Shown piece by piece: positions 16,437-25,127 of a DNA stretch of 64,000 bases (within the stretch, counting starts at the first letter, position 1; each line of letters begins with the position of its first letter). Under the pieces are notes generated by a model. The model ran no database searches. It worked only from the letters and a program-made list of their open reading frames with translations, and had not been told where the DNA came from. This DNA comes from Acidobacteriota bacterium (GTDB taxonomy: Bacteria; Acidobacteriota; Thermoanaerobaculia; Gp7-AA8): assembly GCA_019244185.1 (NCBI GenBank), contig JAFATB010000014.1:499587-563586 (forward strand), given 5' to 3'. A program made the translations under genes and the position numbers.

Positions 16437-18707
16437 TTACCCTGCGGTGAAGTAGACGTTCTGTTCGCGACCGCACATAGCGCACTGGCGCGTGACGATG
16501 GTCATGTCGCGCTCGCCATACCGCGCGCGCTGCAGCTCGGGCACCGACCACGCGCGCGTGCCGCACGTGCAGGCGAGACCGGCGAGATGCGCGTCGATGC
16601 CGGTGCGGTCTGCGACGGCGACCGCGACGGCGGGCGCCTCGCCGGGACGGAAGCCGACCCGCGGCACGACGGCCGTGGCGCGACGCTTCGAGCGCGTGGC
16701 GAATAATCCCGACGCTCCGAAGACGAGCGCCACGATCAAGAGGCCGACGCCCCACTTCAGCGGCGACGCGGCCGCGCTCGCGGCGGCGACCGGCTGCTCG
16801 CGCTGCACGCGCGCGCCGTCGGGCGAGAGTCGGTAGCCGAGGGAATCCCAGATCGCGTTGATCTGCGTGAGGTGTTCGGGGACGTCATGGACGTCGACGT
16901 AGTCGCGGCGCGCGCGCAGCGACTTGCGCAGCCAGACGCTGCGGCCGTCGCTGTCGACGACCGACTCGTAGCGGAACGTCGGCGTCTCGGTGACGCTCTT
17001 CGTCTTCTCGATGTCTATGCGCTCGGGCAGATGGAACGTCACGGTCTGCCGCACGTCGAGCGGATAGTCGAACGCGAGCGGCATCGAGCGGATCATCGTG
17101 TCGGGGCGATCGAAGTGCGCGTCGAGCACGCGCGGATACCACGTCCAGTTGCCGTCGTTCCAGAGGTCGGGGATGCGGTAGTGCTCGTTGACGACGATGA
17201 CGTCGCGCAGGCGGTCGTCGTCGATCTTCGGCGCGCCGGCGGACGCGATCTTCGGCTGATCGGCGGCGAGGTCGTTGATGCGGTCGTGCGCGAAGTCCTC
17301 GACCGACATCCGCGCCAGCGACGCGCGCATGTCGTCGGCGTCGGCGCCGGTGTAGGTCGTCTTCACGTCGAGCAGCGTCGGCTTCGCGTAGTCGGTGGTC
17401 GTGTACGTCTGCTCGACGACGGTCGAGCCCTGCTCGTTGGTGACGATGTTCGCGAGCGCGCGCGTCTCCGGACGCACGACCAGCGCGCGGCGGTCGTTCG
17501 GCGTCTCGAGCGTGCGCAGCGTGCCGCCCTGATCGGCGATCGTGCCGTCGACCCAGTACGTGCGGCCGCCGTCGATGACCTGCGTGATCACGTGATCGAA
17601 GAGGAACGGCGAGGGGAGGCGATCGGCGAGCCGTTCGCGCAGGCGCGTGTTGACGAGCGCGGGATACGCCTCGAGGCCGAGCTCGCGCAGCAGCGCGACG
17701 AGCAGGAACGTTTTGTCCTTGCAGTCGCCGTAGCGCTGGTCGAGCGTTTCCGACGGCTGATGCGGCTCGTGCGAGTTGCGGCCGAACTCGATGCCGAGGT
17801 AGCGGACGTCGTCCTGCACGAACCGGATGGCGGCGGTGATGCGCGCGTCGCGGTTCGGGTTCTCGCGCGTGAGGCGCGCGGCGAGCGCGCGCACGGCGTC
17901 GCGCGAGCGCGCGTCGAGCTGGAACATCGCGTCGGACCAGCGGGCGACGTCGTTCCAGCTCGCGAAGTCGGTGACCTGCACGAGGTCCCACGGCTCGTAC
18001 CACGACGGGATCGCGTCCTCGACGTCGAGCGCGTGCACGTTCGCGCGCTCCCACACGAGCTCCTGTTCGGCGCCATACGGCGTGATGCGCGGCCGCGTGC
18101 CGCGCCAGAAGAGCGGGCGATTTGCGGGGAAGAGCAGGCGGCAGCGCACGCGCCGGGTGGGCACGGCGGAGCTGAGGTCGTACGAGTCGGCGTAGCGACC
18201 GTCGAGCAGCGGATTGTCGCCGTCGATCGACCACGCGTAGTCGATGACGTCGCCGGGACGAACATCCTTGAGGAAGACCAGCGCGCTGCGCTCGCCATCG
18301 TAGATGTCCTCGTCCGCATCCTCTTCTTTGTCGACGACGCGCACGGCGTCCGGCTCCAGCGCGTCGACGCGTTTGCCATCGCGGACGATCGTGATCGCGT
18401 GCAGCGTCAGCCGCTCGTACGACGGATCGAAGTCGAGCGAGAGCTCGGAGGCGTTCTGCACGCCGCTCGGCGAGAGCACTTTGCGCACGGTGCGGTGAAA
18501 GTGCGACGTCGTGCGATCGGCGACGCGCACCTGATGGTCTTCGAGGATGTCGTAGATGCCCCAGCGGACGTTCGACTTCGCGACGGAGAGCGTCGTGTCG
18601 GCGTCGGCGCGATCGACCCACGCCGGAACCGGGCGCACGTCGAACTCGCGCGCGGAGGCCGCGAACGCGACGAGCGAACAGAGGAAGAGGAGAATCGTGG
18701 ACCGCAC
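16437..18707 (-). CDS. DUF3857/transglutaminase-like protein with C-terminal membrane helix and Cys pairs
   Basis: Exported protein of 756 residues. After a signal peptide (MRSTILLFLCSLVAFAASA) comes a DUF3857 domain, then a transglutaminase-like core with the full triad: Cys329 in YGDCKDKT, His372 in LFDHVITQ and Asp387 in YWVDGTIAD. Near residue 660 is a membrane helix (WGVGLLIVALVFGASGLFA), followed by a tail with CTC and, about 35 residues on, CAMC, resembling a zinc ribbon. The start is GTG with a TACAAT hexamer 10 nt upstream and no Shine-Dalgarno. The enzyme may be a peptidase or an amide-crosslinking enzyme; its substrate is unknown. Confidence 0.85.
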   Translation of the reverse strand: MRSTILLFLCSLVAFAASAREFDVRPVPAWVDRADADTTLSVAKSNVRWGIYDILEDHQVRVADRTTSHFHRTVRKVLSPSGVQNASELSLDFDPSYERLTLHAITIVRDGKRVDALEPDAVRVVDKEEDADEDIYDGERSALVFLKDVRPGDVIDYAWSIDGDNPLLDGRYADSYDLSSAVPTRRVRCRLLFPANRPLFWRGTRPRITPYGAEQELVWERANVHALDVEDAIPSWYEPWDLVQVTDFASWNDVARWSDAMFQLDARSRDAVRALAARLTRENPNRDARITAAIRFVQDDVRYLGIEFGRNSHEPHQPSETLDQRYGDCKDKTFLLVALLRELGLEAYPALVNTRLRERLADRLPSPFLFDHVITQVIDGGRTYWVDGTIADQGGTLRTLETPNDRRALVVRPETRALANIVTNEQGSTVVEQTYTTTDYAKPTLLDVKTTYTGADADDMRASLARMSVEDFAHDRINDLAADQPKIASAGAPKIDDDRLRDVIVVNEHYRIPDLWNDGNWTWYPRVLDAHFDRPDTMIRSMPLAFDYPLDVRQTVTFHLPERIDIEKTKSVTETPTFRYESVVDSDGRSVWLRKSLRARRDYVDVHDVPEHLTQINAIWDSLGYRLSPDGARVQREQPVAAASAAASPLKWGVGLLIVALVFGASGLFATRSKRRATAVVPRVGFRPGEAPAVAVAVADRTGIDAHLAGLACTCGTRAWSVPELQRARYGERDMTIVTRQCAMCGREQNVYFTAG

Positions 18708-18725
18708 GAGGCCGAGGATTGTAAG

Positions 18726-19346
18726 TTATTTGGTAGCCCACGAACAGATGAGGCAGGCCTTTGAGTCGTGTCCGCGCGCCGGACAGTACTCGCGGCCGAA
18801 GTAGATCAGCTGCAGGTGCCGCTTGCCCCATTCTTCCGGCGGGAAGAGCTTCTTGAGATCGCGCTCGGTCTGCTCGACGCTCTTGCCGTTCGAGAGACGC
18901 CAGCGCTGCGCGAGGCGATGGATGTGCGTGTCGACGGCGAACGCGGGCGTGCCGAACGCCTGCGACATCACCACGCTCGCGGTCTTGTGGCCGACGCCGG
19001 GCAGCGTCTCGAGCGCCTCCATGTCGCGCGGCACCGTGCCGCCGTAGTCGTCGACGAGCGTCTGCGAGAGCTTCTTGATGTTGCGCGCTTTCGACGGCGC
19101 GAGGCCGCAGCTGCGAATTGCGCCGAGGATCTCCGCTTCGCTCAGCTTCGCCATCGCGTGCGGTGTCGACGCGAGGGCGAAGAGCGCGGGCGTGACTTTG
19201 TTGACCTGGACGTCGGTGGTTTGTGCGGACATCAGCACCGCGACGAGAAGGGTGAACGGATCGCGATGCTCCAGCGGAATCGGTGGCGTCGGATACAGCT
19301 CGTCAAGAATCTCACCGATGCGTTTCGCTTTGTCCGCACGCTTCAT
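18726..19346 (-). CDS. nth: Endonuclease III (HhH-GPD DNA glycosylase/AP lyase)
   Basis: Base-excision repair enzyme removing oxidised pyrimidines and cleaving abasic sites. The helix-hairpin-helix and catalytic Lys are in LPGVGHKTASVV, and the catalytic Asp in AVDTHIHRLAQR. The 206-residue length fits Nth. The iron-sulfur loop is altered: C-X9-C-X2-C followed by only five more residues, where E. coli has C-X6-C-X2-C-X5-C, so the fourth ligand is missing. The ATG at 19346 overlaps the stop of the thioesterase gene by 4 bp. It ends the pirin-thioesterase-nth operon. Confidence 0.93.
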   Translation of the reverse strand: MKRADKAKRIGEILDELYPTPPIPLEHRDPFTLLVAVLMSAQTTDVQVNKVTPALFALASTPHAMAKLSEAEILGAIRSCGLAPSKARNIKKLSQTLVDDYGGTVPRDMEALETLPGVGHKTASVVMSQAFGTPAFAVDTHIHRLAQRWRLSNGKSVEQTERDLKKLFPPEEWGKRHLQLIYFGREYCPARGHDSKACLICSWATK

Positions 19347-19876
19347 CGCGCATCCTCGGATGCGCGCCACTGCTCGACGAACACCGGCAGCGGCGGCGAG
19401 GTCGTCTCGGCGATGTCCATCATCGCCAGCACGTCGCGCGGCGGAATCGTTCCCTGCTTGCTGCGAATGACGGTGCGTGCATGTGCGACCGCACAGAATT
19501 CGGCGGCGCCCTTTTCAGCGTTGCGCTTTTCGACGATGTGCTCGAGGTAGAACCAACGCTCGTCCCAGCCGACGAGCCGCGTGCGGATCGTGAAGCGCTC
19601 GAACGGCAGCACCGACTTGCGATAGCGCACCACGATGCCGCCCATCACCGGACGCCAGCCGCGCGCGAGCATGCGCCGGATCAGCCGCATGCGTCCGATC
19701 AGCTCGATGCGCGCGATGTCCATGAACGAGACGAAGCGCCCCGCGTTGAGATGGAAGTTGAGATCGCAGTCGGTGGGCAGCGCGGTGAAGGTGACCTGCG
19801 ATTCGTCGAGCGTGCCGAGGCGCTTCCTCAGCACGCTCGCGAACATGGCCAGGAGAAACCGCGGCAGCAGCAGCAT
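19343..19876 (-). CDS. Hotdog-fold acyl-CoA thioesterase
   Basis: A 177-residue 4HBT-family protein that should hydrolyse acyl-thioesters. The active-site helix is seen in TDCDLNFHLNAGRFVSFMD, and RYRKSVLPFERFTIRTRLVG follows as the typical second strand block. Its hydrophobic N-terminus (MLLLPRFLLAMFASVLRKR) resembles THEM6-like members and may associate with the membrane. It starts one base into the pirin stop (TGATG) and its own stop overlaps nth (ATGA), so all three genes form one unit. Acyl-chain preference is unknown. Confidence 0.88.
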   Translation of the reverse strand: MLLLPRFLLAMFASVLRKRLGTLDESQVTFTALPTDCDLNFHLNAGRFVSFMDIARIELIGRMRLIRRMLARGWRPVMGGIVVRYRKSVLPFERFTIRTRLVGWDERWFYLEHIVEKRNAEKGAAEFCAVAHARTVIRSKQGTIPPRDVLAMMDIAETTSPPLPVFVEQWRASEDAR

Positions 19877-20571
19877 CAGTCGAGATCGAAGAGCAGCGCC
19901 TCGGCGCCGCGTCCCACGATCGTAACCGATGCCTCGTCTTCGATGGCCGCGCCGTCGCCCGCGCGGAGCGTCGTGCCGTTGACGTCCACTTCGCCGCGCG
20001 CGACCTGCAGCCAGCCCGCGCGGTTCGGCGCGAACGCGTGCGTCACCGACGCGTCGCCGTCGAGCAGCGTCGAATAGACGGACACGTTCTGATGGATCGT
20101 CACCGAGCCGTCGCGGCCGTCGGGCGAGGCGACGAGGCGCAGCGTGTTGTGGCGCGCGTTCTCATCGAAATGCTTCTCTTCGTAGCCGGGGGTGAGGCCG
20201 CGGCGCTCGGGGAGAATCCAGATCTGCAGAAAGTGCACGCCCTCGTCTTCCGACGGATTCATCTCGCTGTGCAGTACGCCGGTGCCGGCGCTCATGCGCT
20301 GCACGTCGCCGGGACGGATCGCGGAGCCGTTGCCCATCGAGTCGCGGTGCGCGAGCGTGCCCTCGAGCACGTACGAGAGGATCTCCATGTCGCGGTGGCC
20401 GTGCGTGCCGAAGCCGACGCCCGCCTTCACGCGATCCTCATTGATGACGCGCAGCGAGCGGAAGCCCATGAAGCGCGGATCGTGGTAATCGGCGAAGGAA
20501 AACGTGTGGTACGTGTTGAGCCAGCCGTGGTCGAAATGACCGCGCTCGTCGGCGCGGCGGACGGTGATCAT
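19876..20571 (-). CDS. Pirin family bicupin
   Basis: Pirin/YhhW-like protein of 231 residues. The N-terminal cupin has the metal ligands of pirin: GTHGHRDME (two His), GVLHSEMNP (His) and a following acidic residue. The opening MITVRRADERGHFDHGWLNT is typical. Some relatives act as quercetin 2,3-dioxygenases; others are redox-sensing cofactors, so the reaction is uncertain. The ATG at 20571 was chosen because AGGAGG lies just upstream; a longer reading to 20601 would overlap the divergent gene's promoter region. It is first in the operon with the thioesterase and nth. Confidence 0.93.
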   Translation of the reverse strand: MITVRRADERGHFDHGWLNTYHTFSFADYHDPRFMGFRSLRVINEDRVKAGVGFGTHGHRDMEILSYVLEGTLAHRDSMGNGSAIRPGDVQRMSAGTGVLHSEMNPSEDEGVHFLQIWILPERRGLTPGYEEKHFDENARHNTLRLVASPDGRDGSVTIHQNVSVYSTLLDGDASVTHAFAPNRAGWLQVARGEVDVNGTTLRAGDGAAIEDEASVTIVGRGAEALLFDLD

Positions 20572-20626
20572 CGTGTGCCTCCTGCCACCAGCAACAAGCA
20601 TGCATTCCCGCTATGATGCTCCGCCA

Positions 20627-20806
20627 ATGCACGACGAGCCTCCGCCGCGCGAGCTTCCGGAGCGCACCGGCAAGCATTACTGCGTGACGTGCCTCGCGCA
20701 GGTGCCGGCCGACGAGTATTTCGCGAACGATCACATCTGCAATGCCTGCGCGTTGAAAGAGAGCGAGAAAGAAGCAGGCAATGAGCCGCGTCGCCGTCGT
20801 CCATGA
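20627..20806 (+). CDS. Small zinc-ribbon protein
   Basis: A 59-residue protein with two CxxC pairs, YCVTCLAQV and ICNACALKE, 18 residues apart, making a probable zinc ribbon. The C-terminus is basic (PRRRRP). It overlaps the glycosyltransferase by 26 bp, so translation is likely coupled. No Shine-Dalgarno is seen; a TATGAT hexamer at 20612-20617 lies 9 nt upstream, suggesting a leaderless start. The function is not known; nucleic-acid or protein binding is typical for such ribbons. Confidence 0.72.
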   Translation: MHDEPPPRELPERTGKHYCVTCLAQVPADEYFANDHICNACALKESEKEAGNEPRRRRP

Positions 20807-21866
20807 CTGGCTGACCGGAATGCGCGGCGGCGAGGCGGTGCTCGAGGCGATCCTCGACGCGCTGCCGTCCGCCGAGCTCTTCACGCTCTTCCACTTTCCC
20901 GGCTCCGTCTCCGCGAAGATCGAGTCGCGCACGATCCATACGTCGGAACTGCAGCCGCTCGCGCGGCGCGCGCGCGACTACCGGACGCTCCTGCCGCTCT
21001 TTCCGCGCGCGGTGCGGCGCTGGGACTTCCGCGAGTTCGATCTCATCGTGTCGTCCAGTCATTGCGTCGCAAAGGGCATCGACGCGCGCGGCAAGCCGCA
21101 CCTCTCGTATTGCCACACGCCGATGCGCTACATCTGGGATCGTTTCGACGATTACTTTCCGCGCAAAAACATGCTGCGGCGCGCGGCCGCGCAGTCGATC
21201 GCGCCGTGGCTGCGGCGGTGGGACGTTGCGACAGCGAAGGAAGTGACGCACTTCGTCGCGAACTCGCGCTTCGTCCGCGACCGCATCCGCCGCTACTACG
21301 ACCGCGACGCGGAGCTCGTGCATCCGTATGTCGATGACGAGTTCCTCGAGACGCCGCTGCGCGAGGGGCGCGACGACTACCACATGATGGTTTCCGCGCT
21401 CGTTCCGTACAAGAAGGTGGAGCTCGCGGTTGCCGCGGCGGTAGCGTCCGGCCGGAAGCTGGTCGTGGCCGGCGGCGGACCGCTGCTCGGCGAGCTGCGC
21501 GCGCGCAGCGGGAGCGGCGTGACCTTCATGGGACCGGCGTCGAGAGCGAGTATCATCGAGCGGCTGGCACGGGCGAAAAGCCTGATTTTGCCGGGAGTCG
21601 AGGACTTCGGGATCACGCCGCTCGAGGCGATGGCGCTCGGGACTCCGGTGGTGGCGCTCGGCGAGGGCGGCGTGCTGGATTCGGTGGTCGACGGGGTGAC
21701 AGGAATTTTCTTTCCACGGCCGGACGTAGAGTCGCTGCGCGGCGCGCTCGACGCGGTCGAAGCCCGCGTGTGGGACCGCGCGGCCATTCGCGCACACGCC
21801 TCCGCCTTCTCGCGCGCGCAGTTCGACGCGCGGTTCGCGGCGGCGCTGGAACGAGTTCGCGGATGA
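20781..21866 (+). CDS. Glycosyltransferase family 4 (GT-B fold)
   Basis: A 361-residue retaining glycosyltransferase that probably adds a sugar to a lipid-linked exopolysaccharide or O-antigen intermediate. The N-terminal acceptor half begins SRVAVVHDWLTGMRGGE and contains SYCHTPMRYIWD; the donor half has YHMMVSALVPYKKVE and LPGVEDFGITPLEAMALGTPVVA, the GT4 Glu-containing nucleotide-sugar motif. It overlaps the preceding zinc-ribbon gene and the following transferase gene (ATGA), so the three are one transcription unit. The sugar is unknown. Confidence 0.94.
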   Translation: MSRVAVVHDWLTGMRGGEAVLEAILDALPSAELFTLFHFPGSVSAKIESRTIHTSELQPLARRARDYRTLLPLFPRAVRRWDFREFDLIVSSSHCVAKGIDARGKPHLSYCHTPMRYIWDRFDDYFPRKNMLRRAAAQSIAPWLRRWDVATAKEVTHFVANSRFVRDRIRRYYDRDAELVHPYVDDEFLETPLREGRDDYHMMVSALVPYKKVELAVAAAVASGRKLVVAGGGPLLGELRARSGSGVTFMGPASRASIIERLARAKSLILPGVEDFGITPLEAMALGTPVVALGEGGVLDSVVDGVTGIFFPRPDVESLRGALDAVEARVWDRAAIRAHASAFSRAQFDARFAAALERVRG

Positions 21867-23281
21867 TCGAGAAAAAGCACAAGACCCTCGCGTCGGTGTA
21901 CCTGGTCAACGACGCCGTGGCGTCGAACCTGGCCATGCTCAGCGCTTGGTTCCTGCGCTTCCAGTTCGAGCTCATCCCCGTCACGAAGGGACAGCAGGAG
22001 TTTGCGACGTACGCAAAGCTCCTCCCGCTCGTGACGATCGTCTTTCCGCTCGCGTTCGCCGTGCAGGGGCTCTATCGCATCCGTCCCACGCGCGGCAAAG
22101 CGGAAGAATGGGTCGGCGTCGCGATCGGCTCGATCGTCGGCACGGTCGTCCTCTCCGGCGTGCTGCTCTGGATCCGCCCCGACTCGACCGCGGTCTACTC
22201 GCGCGCGACGCTCGCGCTGTTCCTCGTGCTGGCGATGATCTTCACCGCCATCGGACGCACGCTCGTGCGCGTCGTCGTCGAGCGTCGCCATCGCGAAGGG
22301 AAGGATCTCGACCGCGTGCTGATCGCCGGCAACGGCGATCTCGCGCGCGCGGTGCTCGAGCGCGTGGCCTCGCATCGCGAGCGCCTCGGCTTCCGCATCG
22401 TCGGCTATCTCGCCAACGGTGACGGCAATGGCGACGATAGCGACCTCGCCGGCGTCCCGCGCCTCGGCCGCATCGAGAACGCCGAGGAAGTCGTTGCCGA
22501 GCACGCGATCGACCACGTGTTCGTGGCCATGCCGCACGCGTCGTCGCAGGCGATGATGGCGCTGCTCGACCGGTTGATGCGCAGCTGCGTTTCGATTCAC
22601 GTCGTGCCCGATCTCCTGCAGTTCATGGCGCTGCGCTCGCGCGTCGAAGACCTCGACGGACTGCCGACGATCAACCTCTCGGAGACGCCGCTCGAAGGGT
22701 GGAGCCGTTTCGTGAAGCGCGCGTTCGATCTCGTCGTCGCCGCCGCGGCGCTGCTGCTCTTCTCGCCGGTGATGCTCGCCGTAGCGCTCGCGATCTGGAT
22801 CGAAGACGGGCTGCCGGTGTTCTACCGCCAGACGCGCATGGGACTCGACGGCAAGCCGTTCGAGATCCTGAAATTCCGCTCCATGCGCGTCGGCGCGGAA
22901 CAGCAGACCGGCGCGGTGTGGGCGGAGAAAGACGATCCGCGGCGCACGGCCGTCGGTCGCGTGATCCGCGCGTGGTCGCTCGACGAGCTGCCGCAGCTTT
23001 GGAACGTGCTCGTCGGCGACATGAGCGTCATCGGCCCGCGTCCGGAACGCCCCGAGTTCGTGCAGCAGTTCCGCGCCGAGTTCCCGCACTACATGCTCCG
23101 CCACAAAGTGCGCGCGGGCATGACCGGCTGGGCGCAGGTGCACGGCTGGCGCGGCAACACGTCCATCCGCATGCGCATCGAGCACGACCTCTACTACATC
23201 GAGAACTGGTCGCTGCTGCTCGACGTGAAGATCCTCTTCATGACCGTGCTGCACGGGCTGCGTCACGAGAACGCGTACTGA
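21863..23281 (+). CDS. Undecaprenyl-phosphate sugar phosphotransferase (WcaJ/exopolysaccharide type)
   Basis: Polyprenyl glycosylphosphotransferase of 472 residues that starts glycan assembly by moving a hexose-1-phosphate onto undecaprenyl phosphate. It has several membrane segments in the N-terminal 120 residues, a Rossmann-like CoA-binding-type region (RVLIAGNGDLARAVLE), another membrane hairpin, and the catalytic sugar-transferase domain with YRQTRMGLDGKPFEILKFRSM split across strands and DELPQLWNVLVGDMSVIGPRPE. It is coupled to the GT4 gene by an ATGA overlap. Only these two polysaccharide genes are present, so the remaining glycan genes must lie elsewhere. Confidence 0.94.
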   Translation: MIEKKHKTLASVYLVNDAVASNLAMLSAWFLRFQFELIPVTKGQQEFATYAKLLPLVTIVFPLAFAVQGLYRIRPTRGKAEEWVGVAIGSIVGTVVLSGVLLWIRPDSTAVYSRATLALFLVLAMIFTAIGRTLVRVVVERRHREGKDLDRVLIAGNGDLARAVLERVASHRERLGFRIVGYLANGDGNGDDSDLAGVPRLGRIENAEEVVAEHAIDHVFVAMPHASSQAMMALLDRLMRSCVSIHVVPDLLQFMALRSRVEDLDGLPTINLSETPLEGWSRFVKRAFDLVVAAAALLLFSPVMLAVALAIWIEDGLPVFYRQTRMGLDGKPFEILKFRSMRVGAEQQTGAVWAEKDDPRRTAVGRVIRAWSLDELPQLWNVLVGDMSVIGPRPERPEFVQQFRAEFPHYMLRHKVRAGMTGWAQVHGWRGNTSIRMRIEHDLYYIENWSLLLDVKILFMTVLHGLRHENAY

Positions 23282-23291
23282 CGATGGTCCT

Positions 23292-23825
23292 ATGCACATA
23301 GTCAATGTCTTGACCGTTCCCGGTCTGTGGAACTCCGGTCCGCAGCACTGGCAGACGCACTGGGAAGCCGAGTCGCCCGACGAGTTCCGCCGCGTCGTGC
23401 AGCGCGACTTCGACCATCCCGATCGCGACGAATGGGTGTCCACGCTCGACGCCGGGATCCGCGCCTGCGACGCGCCGCCGCTCCTCGCCGCGCACAGCCT
23501 CGGCTGCTCGCTCGTTGCGGAGTGGGTCCGTCAGCGCGGCGGTGCGGGCGTGCGCGGCGCGTTCCTCGTCGCGCCGAGCGACGTCGAGGCGCCCGACTAT
23601 CCGATCGAAGGACGCAGCTTCGCGTCGATGCCGCTCGTGCCGCTGCCGTTTCCGTCGCTCGTCGTGGCCAGCACGATCGATCCGTACGTGAGCGTCGCGC
23701 GCGCCGAGGAGTTCGCGCGCGCGTGGGGCAGCCGGATCGTCTTCATCGGCGACGCCGGACACATCAACGGCGCGTCGGGATATGGCCCGTGGCCCGAGGG
23801 AAGATCGCTGCTGCGGCTCATATAA
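23292..23825 (+). CDS. RBBP9/YdeN-family alpha/beta hydrolase
   Basis: Small serine hydrolase of 177 residues. The triad is Ser69 in AHSLGCSL, Asp130 in STIDPYVS and His157 in GDAGHING, with the family opening VPGLWNSGPQHWQTHWE. Natural substrates of this family are largely unknown. It lies 10 bp after the sugar transferase and probably shares its transcript, although the link looks opportunistic. The -10 element of the hemL promoter overlaps its stop codon. Confidence 0.93.
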   Translation: MHIVNVLTVPGLWNSGPQHWQTHWEAESPDEFRRVVQRDFDHPDRDEWVSTLDAGIRACDAPPLLAAHSLGCSLVAEWVRQRGGAGVRGAFLVAPSDVEAPDYPIEGRSFASMPLVPLPFPSLVVASTIDPYVSVARAEEFARAWGSRIVFIGDAGHINGASGYGPWPEGRSLLRLI

Positions 23826-23837
23826 TCCGCCGCGACT

Positions 23838-25127
23838 ATGGGTAAGCAATCGGACGCTCTTTTCCAGCGCGCGCAGGACGTCATTCCGGGCGGCGTCAAC
23901 TCGCCGGTGCGCGCATTCGGCGGCGTCGGCGGCACGCCGCCGTTCATCGAGCTCGCGCAAGGCTCGCGCATCTTCGACGCCGACAATCTCCAGTACATCG
24001 ACTGCGTCGGCTCGTGGGGGCCGATGATCCTCGGGCACGGCCATCGTTACGTCGTCGAAGCGGTGAAGAAGGCGGCCACGCGGGGCTTCTCGTACGGCGC
24101 GCCGACCGCGGCGGAGATCGAGCTCGCGGAGATGATCGTGCAGGCCGTGCCGTCGATGGAGATGGTGCGCCTCGTCAACTCCGGCACCGAGGCGACGATG
24201 AGCGCGCTGCGGCTCGCGCGCGCGGCCACGGGGCGCAACAAGATCCTCAAGTTCGAAGGCGGCTATCACGGCCACGTCGACTCGCTGCTCGTGAAGGCCG
24301 GCTCCGGCGGCGCGACGTTCAACGTGCCCGACTCCGCGGGCGTGCCGAAAGAGCTCGCGGAGCTCACGCTCATCGCGCGCTACAACGACCTCGACGACGT
24401 GCGCGCGCAGATGAGCGACGAGGTCGCGGCGATCATCGTCGAGCCGATCGCCGGCAACATGGGCTGCATTCCGCCGAATCCGGGATTCCTGCAGGGACTG
24501 CGCGAGATCTGCGACGACCATGCGTCGCTGCTGATCCTCGATGAAGTCATGACCGGCTTCCGCGTCGCGTACGGCGGCGCGCAGGCGCGCTACGACGTGC
24601 GCCCCGACATCACCACGCTCGGCAAGATCATCGGCGGCGGCATGCCGATCGGCGCGTACGGCGCATCGAAGCTGCTGATGGAGTACGTCTCGCCCCTCGG
24701 CCCGATGTATCAGGCCGGCACGTTGTCCGGGAATCCGGTGGCCGTCGCCGCCGGACGCGCGACGCTCAGCGTGCTGCGCAACTCGTCGATCTACGACGAC
24801 CTCGAAGAGCGCAGCGCGGAGTTCGAGAACGGCGTGCGCGCGGCGTCGGAGAAACACGCCGTGCCGCTGACGTTCAACCGCGTCGGTTCGATGTGGACGA
24901 TCTTCTTCACGGAAGGTCCGGTGACGGACTTCGCGTCGGCGAACAAGTCGAACCGCGAGAAGTTCTCGCGCTTCTTTCACCTCATGCTCGGTGAAGGCGT
25001 CTACCTCCCGCCGTCGCAGCTCGAAGCCGCGTTCTTCTCCGCCGCGCATGCGAAGAAGGACATCCTGCAGCTCGTCGAGCGCGTGGATCGCGTGCTGAAG
25101 AAAGTGGCGTGGGAATTCGGGACTTAG
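23838..25127 (+). CDS. hemL: Glutamate-1-semialdehyde 2,1-aminomutase
   Basis: PLP enzyme converting glutamate-1-semialdehyde to 5-aminolevulinate, the C5-route precursor of haem. The 429-residue length and the opening SDALFQRAQDVIPGGVNSPVRAF are diagnostic. The PLP lysine is Lys263 in LGKIIGGGMPIGAYG, and the gating loop is in YQAGTLSGNPVA. A perfect TATAAT at 23821-23826 lies 11 nt before the ATG with no Shine-Dalgarno, so the mRNA may have almost no leader. Its TAG overlaps the TAA of the convergent SUMF1-domain gene. No other haem genes are in the window. Confidence 0.98.
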   Translation: MGKQSDALFQRAQDVIPGGVNSPVRAFGGVGGTPPFIELAQGSRIFDADNLQYIDCVGSWGPMILGHGHRYVVEAVKKAATRGFSYGAPTAAEIELAEMIVQAVPSMEMVRLVNSGTEATMSALRLARAATGRNKILKFEGGYHGHVDSLLVKAGSGGATFNVPDSAGVPKELAELTLIARYNDLDDVRAQMSDEVAAIIVEPIAGNMGCIPPNPGFLQGLREICDDHASLLILDEVMTGFRVAYGGAQARYDVRPDITTLGKIIGGGMPIGAYGASKLLMEYVSPLGPMYQAGTLSGNPVAVAAGRATLSVLRNSSIYDDLEERSAEFENGVRAASEKHAVPLTFNRVGSMWTIFFTEGPVTDFASANKSNREKFSRFFHLMLGEGVYLPPSQLEAAFFSAAHAKKDILQLVERVDRVLKKVAWEFGT

